Of a DNA stretch of 64,000 nucleotides, positions 41,667 through 50,776 are shown piece after piece (the stretch's first letter is position 1; every line of letters begins with the position of its first letter). Origin of the DNA: Trebonia sp964581815. GTDB taxonomy: Bacteria > Actinomycetota > Actinomycetes > Streptosporangiales > Streptosporangiaceae. The translations under genes were made by a program, and so were the position numbers. Where the stretch lies: the NCBI GenBank assembly GCA_964581815.1, contig CAZORE010000016.1, positions 25,132-89,131 on the forward strand. The letters run 5' to 3'. The notes under the pieces were generated by a model that was given only the letters and a program-made list of their open reading frames with translations, made no database searches and was not told the origin of the DNA.

Positions 41667-44489
41667 TCAGCGTCCTTGGTAAGTGAAGGCGGCCCACGCC
41701 TGCGGCGCCGCCAGGCCGCTGCCCGGCCGCCCGGCCGGACGGGCGGCCCGCTGCCGCAGGCGCTCCGGCCAGGCGTCCGGTATTTCCCTGGCGGGGTCAA
41801 GCATCCACAGTTGCGCACCGCGCAGCGCGCGCGCGGGGTCATGGCCCAGGTCGTTGAGCAGCCAGTGGAATACCGCCATGAACAGCATCGTCGCGTCGTC
41901 GGGGACGGACCAGCGAGCGGCGATGACACCGGAACTGCCCGCCGCGAGGAAGGCGGCGGCCAGCGTCAGCGACTCGTCGTAGTCGGCCTCGGTGACGTCG
42001 GTGAGGCAGGCGGCGAGTACGGCCAGGCCGCCGGCCTCGGCGGTGCCCGGCCGCACTGTCCGCGCCCTGCGCAGGATGTCCCGCACGGAGACGGCGATCG
42101 CCGTCCCGCCGGGGCCGGTGCCGAGCTTGAGGCTCGCGTCGAGCACCGGCACGGTTACCCAGCCATGGCACCCGAAGTGCAGCAGCGACGCCCCGGGCGA
42201 CGAGCCGTCCGGCAGCGCGTCAAGCACGTCGTCCGGTCTGGCGGTCGCCTCGCCGGGCACCTGGCCGGCCAGGTGCCCGCGCACGGAGCCGAAGACGCGC
42301 CCGCCGGCGTAGTGGGCGGTGTACAGGTAGGCAAGCTCAAGCGCGGCGTCCTGCAGGTCGGGCCCGCTGTCACCGATCAGCACGGGCGCCTGTGCCCACG
42401 GGCGGGGGCGCCGCCGCGACGCCTCGATGAGCTGCCGCGCCGAGGATGCGTAGGAGATGATCGCGTCCTGGCACGCGTAGCGCGGCGGCGTCCCGTCCGG
42501 GCCGTGCCGCGCGGCGTGCCAGGGGATGAGGCCAAGCTGGCCGAGGGGAACAAGCACCACGCGCCGCGGTCCATGGGCGGGATTACTGGCCGTACCCAGG
42601 CGGGACGCGGCCTTGAGCAGGGGACCGATCGCCGCCAGCCACGCCCAGTCGCACGCCCGGCCGAGCGTCTCTCCCCACGCGCGCAGCTTCTCTATGCTCG
42701 GGTCAGGGGCTTCTGCGGCTTGCCGTGCCCGCAGCAGGTCATCGGGCATGCTCCCGGGCCCGGTGCGCAGCCGCGGCAGCGGGATCCAGCGGACGGTGCC
42801 GTCGTCGCCGATGAGGACCGCGAGCCCGGTCGCCATCCCGCCGCCGTGTTCCTGCTGCGGCAGCAGGTAGCAGAGCAGGTCGGCGCCGCCAGCGGCGAGG
42901 GCCGCCGTCACATCGGCCACCGCCGGCGGAGCGAGCAGCGCGGTTTCCGCGGGGGTGCCCTCAAGGGCCCGCATCGCGCGGTAGCGCAGGTCATCGTCGG
43001 CGACGCTGCCCGGCAGCGACAGGTCGCTCCGGACGGGCCCGCCCGTCCGCGCGCCCCACGCCGCGGCCAGCGCCGGGTGACCCGCCTCGGTCAGCGCCTC
43101 GGCCACGCTGGCCCCCGAGGTGGCCGCGTGCAGCACCATGCCCCGGCCGAGCTCGATCGCGCTGACCGCCGCCTCGTTCCTGCCCCGGGCCAGGAACCAC
43201 CGCGCCATCTCTGTCGCGTCGTCGCTGCCGCGCCTGGCCATCCGCAGCGCGTTCTCGTCGCTGTCTTGCAGCAGCACGTCCCCGGCGTGCTCGCGCAGCC
43301 CGGCCAGGCCGAACCGCAGCGCCCGGCCGGTGTCGCCGAGGGCCTCGTTTCCCCTGGTGCGGTACGCGTCGGCGAGGGAGAGCAGCACGCCGCTCGCGTA
43401 CGGGCTGCCGAGTTCCTGCTCGACCGCGCGCCGGGCCTGCTCGAGCAGGCCGATCGCGTTGCTCAGGTCGCGCGGGTCGCGGGTCATGTGATAGCGGGTC
43501 TGCAGCGCGAACCCGTGCAGCTGCAGCAGCCTGGGCCGCTCGCGCAGCCCGAGTCCGGGCGCCGCGCACACCGCGGCCAGCTGGTCGATCGCCTGGTGGA
43601 GGTACGCCGCGTCGCCGCTGCTCAACGCGCGCAGGGCGAGGCCGACGGCCGCCTGCGCCACGATCACCGGGTGCTCCACCCGTTCCGGTCCCATGGCCTC
43701 GGCGTTGCTGAGCAGCCGCCCCAGCGCGGTACTCGTCGCGGGGCCAAGCGGCCTGCCTGGCCCGGACGGCGCGCTGAACTGCTCGTACATCACCCGGGCG
43801 GTCTCCAGCACGGAGGTCACGTCGACGCGCGCGGCCACGTCCGGGCTGACCAGCTCCTGGGCCCGCTCCAGGTCCTGGATCGCGGCGGCCACGTCCTGCC
43901 GCCGCTGGTCCTCCGGCCGCGTGCCGTCCACGTTCTTGAGCACCCGCACGTGCCCGCGCACGTGCAGCAGGAATCCGTACAGCTGGGTACCTGGCGCGAA
44001 CGCGCCGCCTCCTTCGGCCTCGGCGAGCGCCTCGCCGATGCTTTCCTCCGCGAGGTCGAGGCTGTGCATGTCGCCGGTGAGGCCGTGCCGTTCGACGTGG
44101 GCGGTGGCGACACCGCACAGCACGAACGGCCGGTAGGGGTGCCCGGGGGGAACCGCGTCGGCCGCCCCGATCATCGCGCCGAGCGCGGCGGCCGCCCGGT
44201 CGGTGTCGCCGGTGAGCAGCGCCTGCACGTACCGGGTAGCCCGCCCCATGAACTCGGCGTAGGCGGCCAGCGGGTGCGCGGCCGGCAGCCGCCCGGCCAG
44301 CCGCTCGTAGTGTTCCGCGACGCGGCCGCGCTCCAGGACCGGCCTGCTCATCACGGCCGCGCCCAGCGCCTGCGTGGCCTCGGCGATCGCGGCGAGCACG
44401 GCCGGGTCGTCCGGTGGCAGCCGCTCGGCGAGGTCGACCGCCTCGTCAAGCCGCCCGTAAAGGTCGTCGTCGCCCGCCACCGGCCCCAC
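41667..44489 (-). CDS. TPR-CHAT protease, second copy
   Basis: The product is about 940 residues from the GTG at 44489 (GTG at 44480 or 44603 are alternatives; the last would overlap the upstream gene by 26 bases and add a basic, unlikely N-terminus). TPR-like helices fill about 640 residues, then comes a CHAT domain with histidine in LLHFGCHGW (about 775) and cysteine in LAVLAACLTD (about 828), followed by AAGSSGVIAARWSVPDD. It ends like the large CHAT protein (WAAFTYQGR versus WAAFTCHGQ). It precedes an Hsp70 gene and follows a sugar-type operon in the same direction. Confidence 0.92.
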   Translation of the reverse strand: MGPVAGDDDLYGRLDEAVDLAERLPPDDPAVLAAIAEATQALGAAVMSRPVLERGRVAEHYERLAGRLPAAHPLAAYAEFMGRATRYVQALLTGDTDRAAAALGAMIGAADAVPPGHPYRPFVLCGVATAHVERHGLTGDMHSLDLAEESIGEALAEAEGGGAFAPGTQLYGFLLHVRGHVRVLKNVDGTRPEDQRRQDVAAAIQDLERAQELVSPDVAARVDVTSVLETARVMYEQFSAPSGPGRPLGPATSTALGRLLSNAEAMGPERVEHPVIVAQAAVGLALRALSSGDAAYLHQAIDQLAAVCAAPGLGLRERPRLLQLHGFALQTRYHMTRDPRDLSNAIGLLEQARRAVEQELGSPYASGVLLSLADAYRTRGNEALGDTGRALRFGLAGLREHAGDVLLQDSDENALRMARRGSDDATEMARWFLARGRNEAAVSAIELGRGMVLHAATSGASVAEALTEAGHPALAAAWGARTGGPVRSDLSLPGSVADDDLRYRAMRALEGTPAETALLAPPAVADVTAALAAGGADLLCYLLPQQEHGGGMATGLAVLIGDDGTVRWIPLPRLRTGPGSMPDDLLRARQAAEAPDPSIEKLRAWGETLGRACDWAWLAAIGPLLKAASRLGTASNPAHGPRRVVLVPLGQLGLIPWHAARHGPDGTPPRYACQDAIISYASSARQLIEASRRRPRPWAQAPVLIGDSGPDLQDAALELAYLYTAHYAGGRVFGSVRGHLAGQVPGEATARPDDVLDALPDGSSPGASLLHFGCHGWVTVPVLDASLKLGTGPGGTAIAVSVRDILRRARTVRPGTAEAGGLAVLAACLTDVTEADYDESLTLAAAFLAAGSSGVIAARWSVPDDATMLFMAVFHWLLNDLGHDPARALRGAQLWMLDPAREIPDAWPERLRQRAARPAGRPGSGLAAPQAWAAFTYQGR

Positions 44490-44577
44490 CCGCTCGTCCC
44501 GCCGCCGCCGCGGCGCCCTGCCAGCGATCCTATTGCGGAACGCACCGATCGAGGTACAAACCGTGACCAGAAGGGCG

Positions 44578-45399
44578 TCAGAAGATCTGGGGGAAGCGGT
44601 CACGCACGATAGCGGCGGTCGTGGCGGCGGGCGCGGACCAGACGGGCTGGCTGAAGATCTCTACCTCGATGTCGCCCGTGTAGCCGGCGGCGGTGACGGC
44701 GGCGGTGATGGGCGGGAAGTCGATGTAGCCGTCGCCGACGTGACCCCGGCCGAGCAGGGTGTCGGCGGGGAGCGGCAGGATCCAGTCGCAGACCTGGTAG
44801 CTGACGATCCGGTCCCCCGCCCGCGCGATGTCGGCGAGCAGGGCCGCATCCCACCACACGTGGTAAGTGTCGACCACGACGCCGACGGCATCGGCGGGGA
44901 ACTGCGCGGCCAGGTCGAGGGCCTCGCCGAGGCGGGTGATCACGCACCGGTCGGCGGCGAACACCGGGTGCAGCGCCTCGATGCCGAGCCGCACGCCGTG
45001 CGACTGCGCGAGCGGGACGAGCTCGCCGATCGCGTCGGCGACCATCCGCCTGGCCAGGCCGATGTCCCGGCTGCCCGGCACCAGGCCGCCGGAGACGAGG
45101 ACGAGGGTGCCGGCGCCGACCGCGGCCGCCTCGGCGATCGCCGCCCCGGTGTCCGCGATCGCCCCCCGGCGCGCGGCCGGGTCGGCGTGGGTGAAGAACC
45201 CGGCGCGGCACAGGCTGGAGACGCGCAGCCCGGCCGACCGCACCGTGGCCGCCGCGGCGGCCAGCCCGGCCCGCGCGACGTGCTCGCGCCATAGCCCGAT
45301 CGCCTCGATTTCGGACCTGACGCACAGCTCGACGGCCTCGGGCACGCTGAGGGTGTTGACCGTCGCCTGGTTGAGCGACAGCCGTGACAGCGGGGTCAC
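44578..45399 (-). CDS. Sugar phosphate isomerase/epimerase (xylose-isomerase-like TIM barrel)
   Basis: The 273-residue protein shows the AP-endonuclease-2/xylose-isomerase fold: LSLNQATVNTLSVPEAVELC, GLRVSSLCRAGFF, a catalytic glutamate in RLGIEALHP, metal ligands in VVVDTYHVWWDAAL and VCDWI, and a final glutamate in GDIEVEIFSQPVW. It starts 58 bases after the DUF993 gene, whose own start overlaps the Gfo/Idh/MocA gene. These three together with a LacI regulator suggest catabolism of an inositol- or sugar-acid-like compound; the substrate is not determined by sequence. Confidence 0.92.
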   Translation of the reverse strand: MTPLSRLSLNQATVNTLSVPEAVELCVRSEIEAIGLWREHVARAGLAAAAATVRSAGLRVSSLCRAGFFTHADPAARRGAIADTGAAIAEAAAVGAGTLVLVSGGLVPGSRDIGLARRMVADAIGELVPLAQSHGVRLGIEALHPVFAADRCVITRLGEALDLAAQFPADAVGVVVDTYHVWWDAALLADIARAGDRIVSYQVCDWILPLPADTLLGRGHVGDGYIDFPPITAAVTAAGYTGDIEVEIFSQPVWSAPAATTAAIVRDRFPQIF

Positions 45400-45457
45400 G
45401 CCCGCCTCTTCACCGATGCCGGCCGTCGCCGCGCCAGCGGCGGCCGGCGCAGCGGGG

Positions 45458-46597
45458 TCACGCTCGTTCCCGCAGGAACGCGGTCATCCGGCCGACGGCC
45501 AGGTCGGGGTCGGTCAGCGCGCCGGCCGTCGCGGCGAGCTCGAAGACCTGGACCAGGTGGCTGACCGGGCGCTCGCGCTCCAGGCCGTCAAGCATCAGGA
45601 AGCGCGGCTGAAAGCCGTTCAGCCAGGCGAGGAAGGCCACGCCCGTCTTGTAGTAGTAGGTCGGGTACTCGAAGATGTGCCGGCTGAGCGGGACCGTGGG
45701 CCCGATCGCGGCGTCGTAGCCGGCGAGGTCGCCCGCGTCCAGCGCGTGCAGGGCCGCGGCGGCGGGCGCGGTAACCGCCGCGAACGCCCCGAGCAGCGCG
45801 TCGCTGTGGCCCGCGGCGTCACCCTTGATCAGGCCGGCGTAACCGAAGTCGTCGCCCGTGTAGAGCCGGATCCCGGACGGGAGCCTGCGGCGCAGCGCGA
45901 CCTCCTGGCCGGCGTCGAGCACCGACAGCTTGATGCCGTCGACCTTGTCGCCGGCCTGGTCGATCAGCTCGAGCACGGTCGCCGCCGCGGACTCGAAGTC
46001 GCCGCCGCCCCAGTAGCCGCGCAGCGCCGGGTCGAACGCCTCGCCCAGCCAGTGCAGGATGACCGGCCGGGACGCCTGCTTGAGCACGGCGCCGTAGACA
46101 TCCAGGTAGTCGCGGGGACCGCGGGATGCCGCGGCCAGCGCGCGGCTCGCCATCAGGATGACCCCGGCGCCGGCCGCCTGAACGAAGGCGAGCTGCGCCA
46201 TGTACGCGTCGGTGATCGCCGTCAGGGAGTGAACCTGCCCCGTGGCGAGGTGGTCGGTGCCGGCGCCGCAGGCCAGGTCCGCGAAGCGGCCCGCGGCGCG
46301 GCGGGCGGCGGCGCGGTCGGCTGTGCTGGCGATGAGCTCGCGGGCCAGCCACCAGGTCAGGCCCATGCCGCGCTGCGCGGTGTCCATCGCCTCCGCGACC
46401 GCGAACCCGTGCTCCCACAGGTGGTCGCGGAAGCGGAGGGTGGCCTGCCAGTCGATGAGGTCGCCGCCGTCGACGGAGGCGACGTGCGCGGCGGCGTAGG
46501 CGCGCCGCGACGTGGGCGGCGGGTAGGAGGCGGCCCAGGCCGGCGCGGCGACCTCCAGCGGCTCCGCCCGCCCGGGCAGCGAGATGCGGGCGGTCAT
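45458..46597 (-). CDS. DUF993 family protein (dihydrodipicolinate-synthase-like TIM barrel)
   Basis: From the ATG at 46597 the protein is 379 residues, with TPSRRAYAAAHV-like start, HLATGQVHSLTAITDAYMAQ, a probable Schiff-base lysine in VDGIKLSVLD, and LYTGDDFGYAGLIKGDAAGH, all matching the DUF993 group of the aldolase/DHDPS superfamily. Members probably cleave or condense keto-acid sugar derivatives. The start overlaps the upstream oxidoreductase stop by four bases (ATGA), so the two are translationally coupled. Exact reaction unknown. Confidence 0.88.
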   Translation of the reverse strand: MTARISLPGRAEPLEVAAPAWAASYPPPTSRRAYAAAHVASVDGGDLIDWQATLRFRDHLWEHGFAVAEAMDTAQRGMGLTWWLARELIASTADRAAARRAAGRFADLACGAGTDHLATGQVHSLTAITDAYMAQLAFVQAAGAGVILMASRALAAASRGPRDYLDVYGAVLKQASRPVILHWLGEAFDPALRGYWGGGDFESAAATVLELIDQAGDKVDGIKLSVLDAGQEVALRRRLPSGIRLYTGDDFGYAGLIKGDAAGHSDALLGAFAAVTAPAAAALHALDAGDLAGYDAAIGPTVPLSRHIFEYPTYYYKTGVAFLAWLNGFQPRFLMLDGLERERPVSHLVQVFELAATAGALTDPDLAVGRMTAFLRERA

Positions 46598-47850
46598 GTC
46601 AGGCTCCCGGCCGCGTGCTTCGCGGGCGCGTCGTCTCGTGGCGCGGCCGGGTCCGGCGTCGCGTCTCCCGGCACCGCGTTCCCGGGCGACGGCACCTCGA
46701 CGCGGCGGCCCTCGGCGGAGGAACGCATCGCGAGCTCGGCGAGCTGGACGCCCCTGGCGCCCGCGAACAGGTCCCAGCGGAAGGGCCGGCCGAGCGCGGC
46801 GTCCCGCAGGAACAGCTCCCACTGCGCCTTGAACCCGTTGTCGAACTCCATGTTGTCCGGCACGTCGGTCCACATCGCCGGGTAATCGAGCGGATCGGGC
46901 AGGTCGGGGTTCCACACCGGCATCGGGGTGGACACCTTGTGCTGCACCGCGCAGTTGCGCAGGCCGGCCACCGCGCTGCCGTGCGTGCCGTCCACGTGCA
47001 CCTCGAGCAGCTCGCGGCGGTTCACGCGGACCGCCCAGGAGGAGTTCACCGAGCCGAGGGCGCCGCTGGCGAACTCAAGCACCGCGTAGGCGGCGTCGTC
47101 GGCGGTCACCTGGTAGGGCTCGCCCGTTTCGTCCCACCGCCGGGAAACGTGGGTGGTCCGCCGCGCGTAGACCGCGCTGACCGGGCCGAACAGGTCCTCA
47201 AGCAGGTACTGCCAGTGCGGGAACATGTCAAGGACGATGCCGCCGCCGTCCGCCGCCCGGTAGTTCCACGAGGGCCGCTGCGCCGGTATCCCGTCTCCCT
47301 CGAACACCCAGTAACCGAACTCGACCCGGACAGAAAGCACCCGGCCGAAGTAGCCCTCGCGGAGCAGCCGGCGCAGCTTGATCATCCCGGGCAGGAACAG
47401 CTTGTCCTGCACCACGCCGTGCGTGATGCCCGCGTCCCGGGCCGCCTCGGCCAGCGCGTAGGCGGCCGCGGCCGAGGCGGCTACCGGCTTTTCCGTGTAG
47501 ACATGCTTGCCCGCCGCGATGGCGCGGGCCACCGCGTCCTCCCGGGCGCTGGTCACCTGGGTGTCGAAGTAGACCTCGATCTCCGGGTCGCCGAGCACCT
47601 CGTCCAGGCTGGTGGTCCACCGGGTAAGCCCGTGCCGCTCGGCGATGGCGCGCAGCCGCTCCTCGCTGCGCCCGACGAGCACCGGCTCCGGGTACAGTTC
47701 CGTGGCTCCGGGACCACTGTGCTGTCCGGCACTGGCGAGCGGTATGCCGCCTAGCTCGCGGATGGCGAGCAGCGACCGCACCAGGTGCTGGCGGTATCCC
47801 ATTCGGCCGGTGACCCCGTTCAGTGCCACCTGTATGACCTTGCGCGCCAT
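46594..47850 (-). CDS. Gfo/Idh/MocA-family oxidoreductase
   Basis: The 418-residue protein (ATG at 47850, GGAGG 9 bases upstream) has a Rossmann N-terminus (VIQVALNGVTGRMGYRQHL) and the family motif HVYTEKPVAAS with the EKP dinucleotide-binding lysine, then a C-terminal beta domain (SWNYRAADGGGIVLDMFPHW with the DxxxH catalytic pattern). These enzymes oxidise or reduce sugars and inositols with NAD(P). It leads the operon controlled from the LacI-type operator 33-48 bases upstream of its start. Confidence 0.93.
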   Translation of the reverse strand: MARKVIQVALNGVTGRMGYRQHLVRSLLAIRELGGIPLASAGQHSGPGATELYPEPVLVGRSEERLRAIAERHGLTRWTTSLDEVLGDPEIEVYFDTQVTSAREDAVARAIAAGKHVYTEKPVAASAAAAYALAEAARDAGITHGVVQDKLFLPGMIKLRRLLREGYFGRVLSVRVEFGYWVFEGDGIPAQRPSWNYRAADGGGIVLDMFPHWQYLLEDLFGPVSAVYARRTTHVSRRWDETGEPYQVTADDAAYAVLEFASGALGSVNSSWAVRVNRRELLEVHVDGTHGSAVAGLRNCAVQHKVSTPMPVWNPDLPDPLDYPAMWTDVPDNMEFDNGFKAQWELFLRDAALGRPFRWDLFAGARGVQLAELAMRSSAEGRRVEVPSPGNAVPGDATPDPAAPRDDAPAKHAAGSLT

Positions 47851-47882
47851 GGACCAGCCTCCGTGTGCGGGGGTATTGTCAT

Positions 47883-47898
47883 GGGAAAGGGCTTTCCC
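47883..47898. promoter_or_regulatory. LacI-family operator in the divergent promoter
   Basis: GGGAAAG-GG-CTTTCCC is a perfect inverted repeat midway between the oxidoreductase start (47850) and the LacI gene start (47945). It closely resembles LacI/GalR-family sites of the form GGAAAGCGCTTTCC, so the LacI protein probably represses both directions here. Confidence 0.75.
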
Positions 47899-47944
47899 GA
47901 GAATAGGCTTGGCAGCACAGGCGGTCAAGCGAGAGGAGGCCCCG

Positions 47945-49036
47945 GTGGCGGACGCGCGTCCCACGGCACGGCAGCGGGTGACGCTGCAGGACGTGGCGGA
48001 CCGGGCCGGGGTGTCGCTTACCACCGCGTCCCGGGTGGTGAACGACGGGACGCGCCCGGTCGGCAAGGCGCTCGCCGAGCGGGTGCACAATGCGGTCGCG
48101 GAGCTCGGCTACACGGCAAACCTGCAGGCCAGGGCGGTCGCCACCGGTCAGAGCACGATGATCGGCGTGGCCCTGCGCGACATCTCGGACCCCTACTTCT
48201 CATCGATCGCCGCCGGCCTCATCGAGGTTGCCGACACTGAGTTCATCGACGGCGGCCGGCTCCTGGTGTGCATGACGAGCACGGCCGCGCACGAGGATGC
48301 CGAGCGCGAGTACGTCGCGCTGATGCGCGCGCAGCGGGCGCGGGCCGTCGTGCTGGTGGGCAGCCGGTCGGACAACGCCCCGGCCAGGGACGCGCTGCGC
48401 GCGGAGCTCGACGCGTTCGTCGCGGCCGGCGGCCGGGCGGCCTGCGTCGGGCAGGACATGCTCGGCGTGGACACGGTGCTGCCGGAGAACCGGGCGGGCG
48501 CCGCCGCGCTGGCCGGGGCGCTGGCGGCGCTCGGGCACCAGCGGTTCGCCGTGCTCGCCGGGCCGCGACCGCTCTATACCGCGCGAGACCGGACCGACGG
48601 CTTCCGCGACGGGCTGCGCGCCTGGTCAGTGCCGCTCGACGCGGCACGGGTGGTGCACGGCGAGCTGTCGCGGGACGGCGGGTACGCGGCGATGAGCGAG
48701 ATTCTCGCCGCGGGCGAGCCGCTGCCCGACTGCGTGTTCGCGGTGAGCGACATCATGGCCGTCGGCGCGCTCGCCCGGCTGCGCGCCGCGGGCCTCGACG
48801 TGCCCGGCGACATCGCCCTCGCCGGCTTCGACGACATCCCCACGCTGCGCGACGTCTACCCGCCGCTCACCACGGTGCGGCTGCCGCTCAAGCGGCTCGG
48901 CGAGACCGCGGCGCGGCTGGTGCTCCGCGAGGACGCGCCGGCGCAGCCGCGCGTCGTCCCGGTGCCCGGTGAAGTGGTGCTGCGGGACAGCACCCGGCCC
49001 CGTCCTCCGGCCGCACGGCCCCCGGCCGCCCGCTGA
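47945..49036 (+). CDS. LacI/GalR-family transcription regulator
   Basis: The 363-residue protein starts at a GTG with GAGAGGAGG upstream. It has the LacI DNA-reading head (VTLQDVADRAGVSLTTASRVVND, hinge LQARAVATGQS) and a periplasmic-binding-protein-like sensor domain (IGVALRDISDPYFSSIAAGL, GFDDIPTLRDVYPPLTTVRLP). It diverges from the Gfo/Idh/MocA operon and is followed by an APC permease gene that also has a LacI-like site upstream. The inducer is unknown. Confidence 0.95.
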   Translation: MADARPTARQRVTLQDVADRAGVSLTTASRVVNDGTRPVGKALAERVHNAVAELGYTANLQARAVATGQSTMIGVALRDISDPYFSSIAAGLIEVADTEFIDGGRLLVCMTSTAAHEDAEREYVALMRAQRARAVVLVGSRSDNAPARDALRAELDAFVAAGGRAACVGQDMLGVDTVLPENRAGAAALAGALAALGHQRFAVLAGPRPLYTARDRTDGFRDGLRAWSVPLDAARVVHGELSRDGGYAAMSEILAAGEPLPDCVFAVSDIMAVGALARLRAAGLDVPGDIALAGFDDIPTLRDVYPPLTTVRLPLKRLGETAARLVLREDAPAQPRVVPVPGEVVLRDSTRPRPPAARPPAAR

Positions 49037-49179
49037 CCGTGGCCGGCATTTGTTGCTGTTATCTCGCCCGGGCCGGCGGTGGCGGGCTACGGTGACTGGG
49101 CGCCGAGCGCCGCTGACCTGGGACGGGGCGCCTGAGTCTTGCGCGCCGCGAGGGAAATTGGGTATTTTCACGGAAAACC

Positions 49180-49193
49180 GGAAAGCGCTTGCC
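49180..49193. promoter_or_regulatory. Second LacI-family operator, in front of the permease
   Basis: GGAAAGCGCTTGCC differs by one base from the perfect LacI-family palindrome GGAAAGCGCTTTCC. It lies 46-59 bases upstream of the APC permease start, which suggests that the adjacent LacI protein also controls the permease and amine oxidase. Confidence 0.6.
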
Positions 49194-49211
49194 AAGATGA
49201 CGGGCGTGCCG

Positions 49212-49227
49212 GGAGTGCGAGCACTCC
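49212..49227. promoter_or_regulatory. Perfect palindrome just upstream of the permease ribosome site
   Basis: GGAGTGC-GA-GCACTCC forms a perfect 7-bp inverted repeat 12-27 bases before the permease ATG, adjoining the GGAG ribosome site. It could be an operator or an RNA hairpin that masks translation start. If the permease started at the ATG at 49198 it would be coding instead. Confidence 0.4.
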
Positions 49228-49238
49228 GGAGTGACACT

Positions 49239-50702
49239 ATGAGCGAAGCGGCATCTGTTCCGTTCTCGGAAACCAAGGCACCTGAATCGCCTGATCGGCT
49301 GCACAAGGGCGCGCTGCGCCTGGTGGACATCTCCGCCTCCACGATGGCGAACATCGGCCCGGCGTACAGCTTCTACTTCGGGGCCGGCTTCCTGTTCCTC
49401 ACCGCGGGCGTGGCCGCGCCGCTGACCATCATCGTGGCCGGCATCGCGATCGCGCTGCTCGGCAACACGCTGTCGCAGTTCTCCCGGGCGCACCCGTCCA
49501 CCGGCGGGTTCATCTCCTACGTGGGCAAGACGTTCGGCGGCACCAGCGCGGTGACCACCGCGCTGCTGTGCGGTGCCGGGTACATCATCGCGATCTCCTC
49601 GGTGCTCGCCATCTGCGGCGGCTACATCTCGATGGTGCTGAACTACTACTTCAGCTGGAACGTGCCGTGGGTCATCTTCTCGGTGATCTTCACCGCGGGC
49701 GCGATGTACATGATGTTCCGCGGCGTGGCGGTGTCCACCAAGCTGGCCGGGCTGTTCTTCGGCTTCGAGATGCTGGTGCTGATCGTGGTGTCGGTCGCGG
49801 CGGTCATCAAGAACGGCGGGCACCTGTCCGGGGTGCCGTTCGAGCCCAGCCACATCACCAACGGCTTCAGCGGCCTCGCCGCCGGGTTCCCGCTCGCCAT
49901 CTACCTGTTCATCGGCTGGGAGAACTCCGCCGCGCTGGCCGAGGAGACCGGCAACCCCCGGCGCAACGTGCCGCGGGCGGTGTTCCTGTCGATCGCGCTG
50001 ATGGTGACCGGCTACGTGCTGTACGCGTACGCCACCGCCACCGATTTCAAGTACAACGTCACCGCGCTCAGCGGCGCCGCCATCCCGTTCATCAACGTGT
50101 CACACGACATCGCCGCGTGGCTCTCCCTTTTCGCCTGGATCGCCGGCGTCACCTCGACCCTGGGCGTGCTGATCTCCGCGGTGAACTCCCAGGCCCGGCT
50201 GATCTTCAACGCCGGCCGGGAGGGGCTGCTGCCGGCCTGGCTCGGCAAGGTCCACCCGACCCGGCGCACGCCGGTCAACGCGATGTTCACGTTCGTCGCG
50301 ATCGCGGCGGTGATCATCCTCGTCTGGGCGCTGCTGCACCTCATCGGGGGCGACAGCGGATCGATGAGCGCGCTGAACTTCTTCGTCGAGTCGTCCACGA
50401 TGGGCACCATCCTGGTGCTCGTGGTGTACTTCCTGTCCAACCTGGCGCTGCCGTTCTACTACCGGAAGTTCCGGCCGCAGGAGTTCAACATCGTCAAGCA
50501 CGCGGTGCTGCCGGTGCTCGGCATGATCGCCATCGCGGTGCCGGTGTACTACCTGGTCAAGCCCGGGCAGCCGTCCCCGTACGACTGGTTCCCCTACGCC
50601 GCGCTCGGCGTGATCGTGGTGTCGGTCGTCTACTCCGTCTTCGCGAGCCGCCGTGACCCGGGGCTCGGTGACCGGGTGGGCTCGATTATCGCCGACGATT
50701 AG
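49239..50702 (+). CDS. APC-superfamily amino acid/amine permease
   Basis: The 487-residue protein has twelve predicted membrane helices, beginning with DISASTMANIGPAYSFYFGAGF and including the family region FIGWENSAALAEETGNPRRNVPRAVF. The ATG at 49239 has GGAG 9 bases upstream. It is followed after 74 bases by a copper amine oxidase gene on the same strand, so it most likely imports a primary amine or amino acid that the oxidase then deaminates. A LacI-like operator lies upstream. Confidence 0.94.
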   Translation: MSEAASVPFSETKAPESPDRLHKGALRLVDISASTMANIGPAYSFYFGAGFLFLTAGVAAPLTIIVAGIAIALLGNTLSQFSRAHPSTGGFISYVGKTFGGTSAVTTALLCGAGYIIAISSVLAICGGYISMVLNYYFSWNVPWVIFSVIFTAGAMYMMFRGVAVSTKLAGLFFGFEMLVLIVVSVAAVIKNGGHLSGVPFEPSHITNGFSGLAAGFPLAIYLFIGWENSAALAEETGNPRRNVPRAVFLSIALMVTGYVLYAYATATDFKYNVTALSGAAIPFINVSHDIAAWLSLFAWIAGVTSTLGVLISAVNSQARLIFNAGREGLLPAWLGKVHPTRRTPVNAMFTFVAIAAVIILVWALLHLIGGDSGSMSALNFFVESSTMGTILVLVVYFLSNLALPFYYRKFRPQEFNIVKHAVLPVLGMIAIAVPVYYLVKPGQPSPYDWFPYAALGVIVVSVVYSVFASRRDPGLGDRVGSIIADD

Positions 50703-50776
50703 CCCTGGCGGCCGCCGGGCAGCGCACGCACCCGTTCCGTACCTCAGTTCAGCACCTCAGCAAGGGGAGACAGCCG

